Notes: generated by a model not told the origin, from the sequence alone. Positions 1 to 6,907 are shown, counted from the stretch's first letter. The stretch is DNA of 16,882 nucleotides from JBBDIP01 sp040880305 (GCA_040880305.1 JBBDIP010000047.1:1-16882); one strand, 5' to 3'. Program-made: numbers and translations.

Positions 1-167
1 ATCTTGGGGGCATCCCCTGCACCCCCGGAGTGCTTGTGGCCTGTGGTCGCATGGAGTTTTGCGTCCATCTCAGCCTGGGTAGCGACGTCGGTGTCCAGGT
101 TGCCGACAGGTATCTTGGGCCCGTCGCCAGCGGCCCCGGAGTGCTTGTGGCCAGTGGTCGCATGGAA
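1..167 (-). repeat. In-frame 111-bp direct repeat inside the fibre gene
   Basis: Bases 1-56 and 112-167 are near copies of one another at an offset of 111 bases (37 codons). The shared core encodes HATTGHKHSG followed by a Gly-rich turn. Because the first copy touches the window edge, the true number of repeat units is unknown. The spacing keeps frame, so unit gain or loss would lengthen or shorten the fibre without breaking it. Confidence 0.8.
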
Positions 168-515
168 CTTAGCCCAGATGCCCTCGATGGTGCCTGAACA
201 GGCGTCATACCAGTTGCCCGCGACTCCCTTGAGCGCCTTGATGCTCTTGGCGATCCATGAGAGGTGCTGGGTTATCTGGCCGGTCAGGCTGTAGGCAGTG
301 GCCGTGGCCGGGTTGACCGTCCTGCTACCGATCTTCGTATCGGTCACACTGTCGGCGACCAGGTTAGATCCATGGGCCTGGATGGCCGACGTGCCGTCTG
401 CCCGCTGCAGCTCGGCCTTCACCGTGTCATACTGGCCTTCAAGTTTGTTAAGGTTCTCGGCGGAAATGCCGGGAGCAGCGCCGCTCACCCAGGTTGTCTT
501 TGTGTAATCAGGCAT
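1..515 (-). CDS. Tail-fibre-like protein with HxH repeats (3' end beyond window)
   Basis: Reading down from the ATG at 513-515, the frame stays open for 171 codons to the window edge, so the C-terminus is missing. A GGGAGGG ribosome-binding site sits 6 bases upstream, and the gene follows the preceding one by 12 bases. The N-terminus (MPDYTKTTWVSGAAPGISAE) resembles the virion-attached end of many phage fibres. Residues 20-40 look helical. The motif HATTGHKHSG occurs at about residues 118-127 and again at 155-164, each followed by a Gly-rich stretch and PK. Similar His-rich Gly repeats occur in many tail fibres, and in the T4 long-tail-fibre tip HxH motifs bind iron. Position at the end of the tail module fits a receptor-binding role. 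Fibre identity is an inference from motif and place; no enzymatic domain is seen in the available part. Confidence 0.72.
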   Translation of the reverse strand, partial: MPDYTKTTWVSGAAPGISAENLNKLEGQYDTVKAELQRADGTSAIQAHGSNLVADSVTDTKIGSRTVNPATATAYSLTGQITQHLSWIAKSIKALKGVAGNWYDACSGTIEGIWAKFHATTGHKHSGAAGDGPKIPVGNLDTDVATQAEMDAKLHATTGHKHSGGAGDAPK

Positions 516-527
516 ATCTAGCCCTCC

Positions 528-1046
528 CTACGCCCTGGCAAAGGAGTCGGTGCGCTCTATTTGCCACGACTCCAATTCATTCTTCAGCCGCGAGAACAGC
601 ACCCTGGCTACCAGGATCCCGGAGTTCGTCGCCGCAGTGGCGGCCGCGCCGGCGAAGAAGCCGATCTCCTCTATTTGCTGGAGGGCCTCGTAAGGCGCTA
701 CGTAGCAGACCGTCTTGGCCTGTCCGGTACCCGGCGCCTCGTCTTTGGTCACAGCCTTACGGAAGACCTCGTTACCGAGAACCACGTCGCCGGCAGCCGG
801 CGCCGTGTTGCTGGTGCCCAGAGCCACGTACTTGATCTCCAGATCGGCCACGAGGCCCCTGAGGGCGTCTCGCATAAGGTTAAGCGCCGGATCCGTGATG
901 AGGTTATGGAACTGAAAAACCCTCTGCCTGGTGGACGTAGATACCCGGATGCGGAGCCAGCCCGACCACAGGATGGACTCCTTAATCTCGATGACGGGGA
1001 TCACGCCTGAGTCCGCAACGGTCACGAGTCTGGAAATCTTCGGCAT
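528..1046 (-). CDS. Tail-tip or baseplate-associated protein of unknown function
   Basis: The 172-residue protein is not assignable to a named function. It lies between the tail hub and the fibre gene, where siphophages encode small tail-tip or fibre-connector proteins. It has no signal peptide or membrane segment. The central stretch YVALGTSNTAPAAGDVVLGN (about residues 73-92), followed by a charged segment, resembles a pattern I know from unassigned proteins near the ends of tail modules. The C-terminus (RLKNELESWQIERTDSFARA) looks helical. The start is preceded by a weak GAGG at a spacing of 8. The stop lies 12 bases before the fibre start, so coupled expression is likely. Confidence 0.65.
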   Translation of the reverse strand: MPKISRLVTVADSGVIPVIEIKESILWSGWLRIRVSTSTRQRVFQFHNLITDPALNLMRDALRGLVADLEIKYVALGTSNTAPAAGDVVLGNEVFRKAVTKDEAPGTGQAKTVCYVAPYEALQQIEEIGFFAGAAATAATNSGILVARVLFSRLKNELESWQIERTDSFARA

Positions 1047-1062
1047 GTCGAACGCCTCGCTT

Positions 1063-2514
1063 TTAGCAGGGATAGAGGGTCGCGGATGGGTACAGGGCCG
1101 CCGACGGGATCGGGCATGCGTTCACGGTGATGGTCGTGTTCTCGGCCCACCGCCAGGACTCGGACGCTTGCACCAGGTAGATGAGCACCTGGTCCTCCCG
1201 GATGTTTTCACGGATGACGAACGCCTGACCGCGGGTGGCCATGTTGCGAAAGAACCGCGCCCAGCCGCCCAGTGCCTCTCCGGAGACGGCCTTGACGTCG
1301 TACCGCCAGTACTCCGGCTGAGTCCCGCGCTTGCCGATGCGCGAGAACGCGACCTGATCGATGAGGTACTCCTTGTTGACAAGGCCCTCTTCGGGGAGGT
1401 TCACCGAAAGGATCTGCCCCGCCCGGAGTCCGGGGTGCCATGTGTTGAACGTGATACTCTCGGGCATCTTTGCGTAGCGCCTGAGCTTGGCGTTTCCACT
1501 TTGGATCGCGGCCTCCCGCGAGGAGAGGTACGGTTCATCCTCCACCGACTCGTACCAGCCGGAGCCACCTTCGATGACTTTGCGGCCTTCTATTGCAGCC
1601 TCGTCCGTCGTGAGGATGACCACATCAAAGAAGCCCTGATAGGTTATGGCCAGGGTGTCGGTAGCGGCAAGAGCCACCGCCGCCTGGTCCTGGGTGAGCA
1701 CCGCGTCTCCCTTGTTCCAGTACCAGTCCTTGTCCGTGTCGATCCCTTTGATCCCCACTATCTTGGCCACGCCGTTGACCGTCACCGCAGGCACGTGGGC
1801 CATAGGAAAGCCCACAGTGAAGGTTCTGCTGACGCCATCGCCCTTGAAACTCTCGACCTGGGAATCCGTAACGTCCTTGCCCGCTTTGATGTACTGGCGG
1901 TTGCGGTACCCTTCGCGGCTCTTATGAAGCTGCAGGTCGTTCACCAGGTCAGGGTCGTTGAGGTCCCACGGCGCACGGTACGTCGCCCTCTCGCAGAAGT
2001 AGATCACCTTGTCCCCATCTATCCACCAGGAGAACCCGGCCCGCTCAGCCAGGGTGTCGAAGCACGGGGTGGCCTTCACGTAGTTAAAAACCGCCTCGGT
2101 CACCGCCGGCCCATTCTGGACAGATTCGACCGTATACGTCACGCCGTCGGTTGCCAGGTACTTGTCCACGAGGTCCCGGACGATGGCGCCCGCCAACACT
2201 TGCGTATAAGTCTCTGCCACCACGTGGCGGTCACCCAAGACTTCCCAACCCACGCAGTCAACAGCGTAAACCCTGGCCGCGCCGGTCCTGGCAGGCCTTA
2301 TCTTGTCGACGTGGTCGACCTCGCCACCGAAGACGGCCGCGCCCTCGTGAACGATCCGGACGGGCACTCCCTCTACAAACACCCCGCCCAGAGTCCCGTC
2401 CTTGTCGCTGGCGACGAAGTGAGGGGCCTTCCGTTCGGCCAGCACGTCGTCGAGGTTCAGCGATGAGAGGTCGACCACGCTTGTCCTGTCTATGCCGTTC
2501 ACGAGTACCTGCAT
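1063..2514 (-). CDS. Tail hub / baseplate protein (gp27-like)
   Basis: This 483-residue protein directly follows the tape measure gene (2-base gap), the usual place of tail-tip components. The N-terminal ~190 residues (starting MQVLVNGIDRTSVVDLSSLN, with VFGGEVDHV around residue 62, and a later segment including VDCVGWEVLGDRHV) follow the pattern of T4 gp27 / late control D-type hub domains. That pattern is a strand-rich module that sets a field, builds a local frame and then calls a solver-like second domain. A middle region with SRTFTVGFP, VTVNGVAKIVG and ITYQGFF looks like an inserted beta domain. A second hub-like half follows, with FNTWHPGLRAGQILSVNLPE. The very C-terminus carries a small duplicated ALYPSATLYP-type tail ending in Cys. 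No peptidase motif was found. Hub assignment is by pattern and context. Confidence 0.65.
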   Translation of the reverse strand: MQVLVNGIDRTSVVDLSSLNLDDVLAERKAPHFVASDKDGTLGGVFVEGVPVRIVHEGAAVFGGEVDHVDKIRPARTGAARVYAVDCVGWEVLGDRHVVAETYTQVLAGAIVRDLVDKYLATDGVTYTVESVQNGPAVTEAVFNYVKATPCFDTLAERAGFSWWIDGDKVIYFCERATYRAPWDLNDPDLVNDLQLHKSREGYRNRQYIKAGKDVTDSQVESFKGDGVSRTFTVGFPMAHVPAVTVNGVAKIVGIKGIDTDKDWYWNKGDAVLTQDQAAVALAATDTLAITYQGFFDVVILTTDEAAIEGRKVIEGGSGWYESVEDEPYLSSREAAIQSGNAKLRRYAKMPESITFNTWHPGLRAGQILSVNLPEEGLVNKEYLIDQVAFSRIGKRGTQPEYWRYDVKAVSGEALGGWARFFRNMATRGQAFVIRENIREDQVLIYLVQASESWRWAENTTITVNACPIPSAALYPSATLYPC

Positions 2515-2516
2515 GG

Positions 2517-4766
2517 CTACAGCCCCGCTTTCAGGACCAGCTGACGGTGGATATGCGGTAGGACGGCCTTGGCTATGACTCGTCCATCAAGTTCGACGTT
2601 GATGTACACCGGGCCGTCCCCGGTCTTCCCAACCTTGCCAACCCCGCCGAATTCCTCCGGGCCGGTCTCTGCAAAGGTGTACCGGCTACCGCTCCGAAGA
2701 CCCATGCCCATCACCGGCTCATAGAGGACTCCTCCCCCAGCCATGCCGATCGGCGCCTCGTGGCCATAGAAGAAGCGGTACATGCTCTTGAGGGCGTCGG
2801 TGGTGTAACCGGAGTAACGTTGCTTGAGGCTCTCCCAAGCCCCAGTAAGGCCCACATGCTGTGGCCCGGTCTGCTCGTCCGATGCTTTGGGCGCCTTGTA
2901 GCCCGGCATAAGGACTTCCTGTAGCGCAAGCGCTCCGGTGATATCACCTGCTGCGAGTAGCCTAGTCTGCTGTTCCCCGATCATGGTGAGCGTCTTGGCC
3001 TGCGCATCATTCTGCAGTTGGAGCGCCGTGGTGTTGCCTGCGATGCTCCGCGTGAGGTCGTCCCGTTTTAGCTTCTCCTGCTCCAAATCGAGCAGCGTCT
3101 TCTTCGTCTCCTCGTTGTCCGCGCCCTTGGTGGCGGCCAGGTACTGGTAAGCGTCGGAGAGTGCACCGATCCGCTGCTCGACCAGGCCGAGCTGCTCCCG
3201 CTGGAAATTCAGCGTAGCGGTCAAGATCACAGCCTTGTCGTTGAGGGGATCAAATCCTGCCGTGAGCCTCTCGAACCGGACCTTGGAGATGTCCAGGTCG
3301 ATGCCGAGGCTGGAGACCGCCGACTGGAGACCTTCCAGGTGCTTGGCGAGCGCGGCTGCTTGGGCGGCAAGCGCGGCAGCCGCTTTAGTTGCCGGATCTA
3401 TGTCGGGCGGCAAGGTCTTTATCTTGGTGCTGAATCCAGCGATCCCCTTTGTCGCGGTGGACGCTCCGTTATAGAGATTCATCAATTCTTCGGGTAGTTC
3501 GGTCATGCCTACTGGCAGAGAGATGTCCTGCTCGATCTGATCACGCATGTATGTCCACTGGTCGGCCATGCCCTCAATCTGCATGCCGTTTTCGCGGGCC
3601 TTCTTGGTCGCATCAACAGCCCACCAGGTAAAGAGGCCAAGCGCAGCAACCACCAGACCGATTGGCCCGGTTGCGATCTTGAAGGCCGCGCCCAAGCCCG
3701 TCACAAACGGCGTGGCGACAGCAGCTGCGGTCCCGGCTGCCGCCGTGCCCGTACCGGCAGCGGTGGCGGATGCGGCGTGGAGCCCAAACTTTACCGACAG
3801 TCCACTGATCACGGGACCCAGAAGTGCGGCAGCCGCGTGGACGCCCACGATCGTCTTGGCCACCAGTCCGGCCGCGAACAACACAGGGCCCAGCGCGGCA
3901 GCCAGCCCGGCCATGACCAGGATGACGTTCTGGACCCCGGGCGGCAGGTCCTGAAACCCTTCGACCAGGTCGAGCGCGGCCGCAAACACTTTTTGCAGAG
4001 TGGGCAGGAACTTCTCCCCGAGTTCCACGCCGGCCTCGGATATCCGGGACTTCAGGATCCGGAGCTGGTTGGAAGGGCTGTCGATCGTCCTGGCCAGGTC
4101 GCCCTGGGCCTTCCCCGTTGCGTCCATGATGACGCCGTACCGGGCCAGGATTTTCTCCTCTTCGGTGAGTTCGTCGCCCTGCTCGGCGATCCCGTGGGTG
4201 TAGGCGTAGGTCTGAACCGTGGTCTCGTTCACCACGATGCCGAGGCGCTTCAGGGGTTCGATCTCGCCGGAGATGCCCGACTGGATCTTCAAAAACGCCT
4301 CTTCAACGGGCAGGTTGTAAAACGAGGCCATGTCATACGCCAACTGCGTGAGGCCCTTGGCCATATCGTACGCAGCCTGCTCGCCCAGGCCCATGGAATT
4401 CAGCATCACGTTGTATGTGCCGACGCTCTTGCGGATCTCGTACTCGTTGAGGCCGAGGGCGTCCGAGACTTCCTCCGACCAGGCGCGGGCCGTGCTGGCC
4501 ATGTTGCCCATGGAGACCTCAAACAGGTTCTCGCTCTCGACGGCGTCCATGGCCATCTTGGTGGCGGCGGTGCCGATAGCCAGGATGGGAAGGGTCACAG
4601 CCAGGGAAAGCTTCTTCCCCATGCTGGTCAGGCGGTCCCCCGCCTTCTCAAACCCTTCCAAGTTCTTTTCGGCGGTCTTTATTGAGGACTCCACCTGGCG
4701 CATGTTAGCGTCGAACTTGGTGAGATCAAGAGCCAGAGAGGCCCATATAGTCCCTAGACTGGACAT
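2517..4766 (-). CDS. Tail tape measure protein
   Basis: The 749-residue product is the longest in the window. It spans the tail tube lumen, sets tail length and guides tube assembly. The N-terminus (SLGTIWASLALDLTKFDANM, then a helical stretch with GDRLTSMGKKLSLAVTLP) and the segment with LAYDMASFYNLPVEEAFLKI and GEIEPLKRLGI near residues 145-180 are typical of the TP901-type tape measure core. Two hydrophobic stretches lie at about 283-330 and 370-390, and a long helical, coiled-coil-like part at about 470-610. The C-terminus contains GPVYINVELDGRVIAKAVLP. No lysozyme or peptidase domain is seen. I place the start at ATG 4764-4766, which has GAGGTG 6 bases upstream. A GTG at 4775 in frame has no ribosome-binding site. 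At the common rule of about 1.5 angstrom per residue, the tail would be near 110 nm. Confidence 0.93.
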   Translation of the reverse strand: MSSLGTIWASLALDLTKFDANMRQVESSIKTAEKNLEGFEKAGDRLTSMGKKLSLAVTLPILAIGTAATKMAMDAVESENLFEVSMGNMASTARAWSEEVSDALGLNEYEIRKSVGTYNVMLNSMGLGEQAAYDMAKGLTQLAYDMASFYNLPVEEAFLKIQSGISGEIEPLKRLGIVVNETTVQTYAYTHGIAEQGDELTEEEKILARYGVIMDATGKAQGDLARTIDSPSNQLRILKSRISEAGVELGEKFLPTLQKVFAAALDLVEGFQDLPPGVQNVILVMAGLAAALGPVLFAAGLVAKTIVGVHAAAALLGPVISGLSVKFGLHAASATAAGTGTAAAGTAAAVATPFVTGLGAAFKIATGPIGLVVAALGLFTWWAVDATKKARENGMQIEGMADQWTYMRDQIEQDISLPVGMTELPEELMNLYNGASTATKGIAGFSTKIKTLPPDIDPATKAAAALAAQAAALAKHLEGLQSAVSSLGIDLDISKVRFERLTAGFDPLNDKAVILTATLNFQREQLGLVEQRIGALSDAYQYLAATKGADNEETKKTLLDLEQEKLKRDDLTRSIAGNTTALQLQNDAQAKTLTMIGEQQTRLLAAGDITGALALQEVLMPGYKAPKASDEQTGPQHVGLTGAWESLKQRYSGYTTDALKSMYRFFYGHEAPIGMAGGGVLYEPVMGMGLRSGSRYTFAETGPEEFGGVGKVGKTGDGPVYINVELDGRVIAKAVLPHIHRQLVLKAGL

Positions 4767-4833
4767 AGTCAACACCTCGCAGGAGACTCGAATGAGCCCA
4801 GGGAATTAGCCATGACGAAAGGGAGGGGTTTCA

Positions 4834-5289
4834 GTGAGACGAGCCTGTACCGTTCTTGCAGTCCTTCTTGCGCTCACGCTTTTCACGGCCTGCTCTGCTC
4901 CATTGACGCCAGAGAAGTTAGCTCAGAAGATTTTCGGTACGCCCAAGAAGGCTGAGGACTCCGGCATTGAGAAGGTAAGTTTCAGCGGTTCCAGTCTAGT
5001 GATCGAATACCGCCTGTTCCCGACGGGCCTGACCAGTTACACCAAAGAACTCGGAATCAGCCTGTGCCCCAAACTCCAACAGATCTACAGGGAGAGCAAG
5101 GAAATCGATGAAGTCACGATCCTCGCTCTCGGGCCTTTTAGCGACAAGCTGGGAAACACTACCTGGAAGCCCATGGCCGCGCTGACTGTGGACCGAAAAC
5201 TGATTACCCAGGACATCAAGTGGGACACCTTTCTGAAGCAAGACCTCCTGGCAGTAGCCAAGGACGTACAGGTCTTCCGCGACGAGTGA
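4834..5289 (+). CDS. Small lipoprotein on the opposite strand (moron, unknown function)
   Basis: The 151-residue protein starts at GTG with GGGAGGGG 5 bases upstream. Residues 1-20 form a lipoprotein signal: two Arg, a hydrophobic core (VLAVLLALTLF) and a lipobox ending TAC with Cys20 as the lipidation site. The mature part is small, soluble-looking and rich in charged residues, without a domain I recognise. The gene runs against the tail operon. Its start is 67 bases from the divergent tape measure start, and its stop is one base from the stop of the chaperone T extension, so it was fitted in without disturbing either neighbour. Surface lipoproteins encoded as phage morons often block superinfection; Ltp of phage TP-J34 acts on the tape measure protein. 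That role here is only an inference. Base composition looks less GC-rich than its neighbours. Confidence 0.85.
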   Translation: MRRACTVLAVLLALTLFTACSAPLTPEKLAQKIFGTPKKAEDSGIEKVSFSGSSLVIEYRLFPTGLTSYTKELGISLCPKLQQIYRESKEIDEVTILALGPFSDKLGNTTWKPMAALTVDRKLITQDIKWDTFLKQDLLAVAKDVQVFRDE

Positions 5290-5290
5290 T

Positions 5291-5483
5291 TCAGAGGACG
5301 TCCTCGCCGGCACACTCGCCGCCCGGGGTTCTGCGTTTGCGGATCCCGGCCAGCACGACCGCGCCGGCCTCGTCTATCCAGTAACGTTGGAGCCCCGTCA
5401 GTCCGGATAGGTAGGACGACGGGGCTCGGTTCCACGTAGCAGCCGTTACGACCAGGAGTTCGAAGCCGTCACTCGCGACGAAA
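5291..5483 (-). CDS. Tail assembly chaperone T extension, probably reached by +1 frameshift
   Basis: In the +1 frame relative to chaperone G, the sequence stays open from about 5497 to a TGA at 5291-5293. It has no usable start codon or ribosome-binding site, so it is unlikely to be an independent gene. The product downstream of the likely shift is about 62 residues and contains TAATWNRAPSSYLSGL and YWIDEAGAVV. This fits the W-x-x-x-P-S-x-Y-L plus aromatic-x-D-E-A pattern of T domains in siphophage G-T chaperones. The best slip point is TCC TTT CGT at 5478-5486: tRNA-Phe can move from TTT to TTC (which pairs better with anticodon GAA), after which GTC is read. The fusion would be about 207 residues. 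Place (immediately after G, before tape measure) is exactly that of T. The frameshift mechanism is inferred. Confidence 0.72.
5390..5427. other. Strong stem-loop inside the T extension, downstream of the lipoprotein gene
   Basis: GAGCCCCGTC at 5390-5399 and GACGGGGCTC at 5418-5427 are perfect inverted copies. After a one-base bulge (5400), GTCC at 5401-5404 pairs with GGAC at 5414-5417, leaving a 9-base loop. The hairpin forms on both strands. Read on the plus strand it lies about 100 bases past the lipoprotein stop but lacks a U tract, so it could only be a non-canonical terminator. Read on the minus strand it lies about 50 bases after the proposed slip site, farther than usual frameshift stimulators. 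Confidence 0.55.
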
Positions 5484-5915
5484 GGACTGGAGGATCTTCA
5501 CATCCCCCGTGGCCGCGTTGAAGATTTCGATCTTCTGCGAGAGGTTGAGGGGCCGGATGGCCGTGATCTCGTCCCAGGTGGGCCGCACCAGTGCTTCTTT
5601 GCACACGGCGTCCATCACCGGCAGGTACCTGTCCAGGCCCCTGCCGCCTTTTGCCTCGACCTCTTCCGTGACCTCGGCGTTGATCTCGGCCTCGATTTCC
5701 TCCCGGGTCTTGCCCTCCTGGGCCTTCTTCATGGCGATCCCCAAGACCGGGCTCACAAGGCCAACTGTCAGAAGGTGCGGGGTGAGATCCACGGGCTGGA
5801 CTTCCACGGTGATCTTCGTCCCCGTCCGGAAGCCCGGTATGTCGATGACCTGGACCTCCGCCTGGGCGCGGATCTCATCAAGACTGGTAACCTGCCTTGT
5901 ATCGTTGTCAGCCAT
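5469..5915 (-). CDS. Tail assembly chaperone (G-type)
   Basis: This 148-residue acidic protein lies between tail tube and tape measure, the fixed position of tail assembly chaperone G in lambda-like gene order. Such proteins coat the tape measure and recruit tube subunits, and are not part of the finished virion. The start has AGGAGG 5 bases upstream, and the gene follows the tube gene by 9 bases. The N-terminal half is strand-rich (KITVEVQPVDLTPHLLTVGL), followed by a very acidic helical stretch (EEIEAEINAEVTEEVEAKGG). The segment LVRPTWDEITAIRPLNLSQK near residues 110-130 is typical of this chaperone group. The last codons before the TGA include TTT CGT, where a +1 shift would join the T extension. 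Assignment rests on position, size and pattern. Confidence 0.82.
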   Translation of the reverse strand: MADNDTRQVTSLDEIRAQAEVQVIDIPGFRTGTKITVEVQPVDLTPHLLTVGLVSPVLGIAMKKAQEGKTREEIEAEINAEVTEEVEAKGGRGLDRYLPVMDAVCKEALVRPTWDEITAIRPLNLSQKIEIFNAATGDVKILQSFRRE

Positions 5916-5924
5916 GTCGTCCTC

Positions 5925-6527
5925 CTACGCCGTCAGCTCGGCGGGCAGCGCGGCGACGATTTCCTTGCTGTACACCGACAAGCCGGTGCTCGGGTTCTCG
6001 AAGCACTCGACCTTGAGCTCGGGGACGGTGAACGTCTTGTCCTGCAGGGTCTCGTTGCCGGTCGTAGCTCGGCAGTAGACGAAGGTGTACTTGACGTACC
6101 CTTCAATCTCGCCGTGGGCGCCGAGAGACTTGGCGTATACGTCGACCCGGAAGCAGGGCGGATTCTGCTGCTCCGCGATGGTGGGATGGGTCCACCCCGT
6201 TATCGCGTTGCCGGCATCCGCCTTGAGCGCGCCGCCCGCCATGACCTGGAGAGCTTTCCCGTCCAACCTAGCGTTCTGTACCGCCAGGTTGACCGCGACG
6301 ATGGTATCCGGGTCCTTGACGTATGCCAGTACCTGGTCCCCACCGCGGAGCACCGATGCGGCCCCTCCCTCGGAGACCACCGAGACCCCGACCTGCGGGG
6401 ATGTCCTGATGCCGTACGGCGTGGCTGCTGGGTCCTGAGCCGCGCCCGAAGCCTGCAGTGCCGTTATGACCAGACCCACGACGCCGCGGATGTAACCTTT
6501 CTTGACCTGCGGAGTAGGTCCTCCCAA
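5925..6527 (-). CDS. Major tail tube protein
   Basis: The 200-residue protein is placed where siphophages encode the tube subunit, followed by the chaperone and tape measure. It contains VGVSVVSEGGAASVLRGGDQ near residues 46-65, and PELKVECFENPSTGLSVYSK near the C-terminus; both fit the strand-rich tube fold, and the PELK...cENPsTG pattern recurs in siphophage tube proteins that I know. No Ig-like extra domain is seen. The start is TTG at 6525-6527 with GGGAGG 8 bases upstream. No in-frame ATG lies near, so the TTG start is well supported. A hairpin touches this ribosome-binding site on its 5' side. Confidence 0.83.
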   Translation of the reverse strand: MGGPTPQVKKGYIRGVVGLVITALQASGAAQDPAATPYGIRTSPQVGVSVVSEGGAASVLRGGDQVLAYVKDPDTIVAVNLAVQNARLDGKALQVMAGGALKADAGNAITGWTHPTIAEQQNPPCFRVDVYAKSLGAHGEIEGYVKYTFVYCRATTGNETLQDKTFTVPELKVECFENPSTGLSVYSKEIVAALPAELTA

Positions 6528-6541
6528 CTGAATTGCCTCCC

Positions 6542-6566
6542 TTCACCGGCCTTAGGCCGGCGTGAA
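6542..6566 (-). promoter_or_regulatory. Hairpin directly upstream of the tail tube ribosome-binding site
   Basis: CCGGCC at 6546-6551 and GGCCGG at 6555-6560 pair around a TTA loop. A further four pairs (6542-6545 with 6563-6566) extend the stem past a two-base bulge. On the minus-strand mRNA the hairpin ends one base before the GGGAGG site of the tube gene (6536-6541) and begins two bases after the stop of the preceding gene. No U tract follows, so it is not an intrinsic terminator. It may stabilise or tune the highly used tube message. Confidence 0.5.
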
Positions 6567-6568
6567 AA

Positions 6569-6905
6569 CTAGACCTCTACGGCCGCAACCGTGACGGAAG
6601 CCACGGCGGAACACGTCGCCTTGACCCTACCGGCCGAGTTGTTGAACCGGTTGGGCTCGAAAGGACCGATGATCCTCTCGCCGGCAGCCGGCACCGCCAC
6701 GGTAAGGTCGTGGTCGAAACCCTGNNNNNNNNNNATCGCAAGGTTTCACGCTGTCTACAGTCACCGTGATCTCCGCAGCCCCACCGTTCTTCACGTGGAG
6801 GAACGTGCGGCCCGAATTGGCGAACTCGTCGCCCAAGGCGGCGGCCGCCACGAAAGCCGGGGTGAGCCCGGTCTTGACTACTTTCAACACGCTGAGGACT
6901 GCCAT
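6569..6905 (-). CDS. Small beta-rich virion protein, broken by an assembly gap
   Basis: A well-formed start (ATG 6903-6905, with GGAGGTGGATAG upstream) opens a protein beginning MAVLSVLKVVKTGLTPAFVA and running to VTVDSVKPCD, where ten N bases intervene. Past the gap, the matching continuation is in a different frame: QGFDHDLTVAVPAAGERIIG, then PFEPNRFNNSAGRVKAT, ending SVTVAAVEV at the TAG at 6569-6571. Both halves follow one pattern (a NGGAAEITVTV strand pair, a PAAGE...GPFEP turn, and a final TVAAV strand) that I know from small structural proteins of many phages. The total span is one base over a multiple of three, so the real gap should be a multiple of three bases, not ten. The role is unknown; place between terminator and tube suggests head or tail surface. 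The gene is probably intact in nature, near 111 residues if the gap is nine bases. Confidence 0.75.
6725..6734. other. Assembly gap of ten N bases
   Basis: Ten unknown bases lie within a coding sequence and are a scaffolding placeholder. Frame arithmetic across the gene predicts a true length divisible by three (for example 9 or 12), so the frameshift implied by ten N bases is artificial. Confidence 0.97.
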
Positions 6906-6907
6906 GT

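Noticed and set aside
931..2466. Long plus-strand open frame of 511 codons
   Set aside because: It lies opposite the tail hub gene, has a shadow-like Arg/His/Val-rich composition, no ribosome-binding site and no family pattern; high GC content keeps the opposite frame open.
3777..4685. Plus-strand open frame of 302 codons
   Set aside because: Antisense shadow of the tape measure gene; no ribosome-binding site or recognisable domain.
4740..4833. Possible promoter for the lipoprotein (TATAGT at 4746-4751)
   Set aside because: No -35-like hexamer lies at 16-18 bases, so it could not be supported. The promoter is presumably here or inside the tape measure start.
5390..5427. Stem-loop as an ordinary intrinsic terminator
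   Set aside because: No U tract follows on either strand; kept only as a structural element of unknown role.
5085..5435. Minus-strand open frame overlapping the lipoprotein gene, as a possible T chaperone
   Set aside because: It is in the wrong frame for the T pattern, is Arg/Pro-rich and runs antisense across the lipoprotein; the +1-frame segment ending at 5291 fits T much better.
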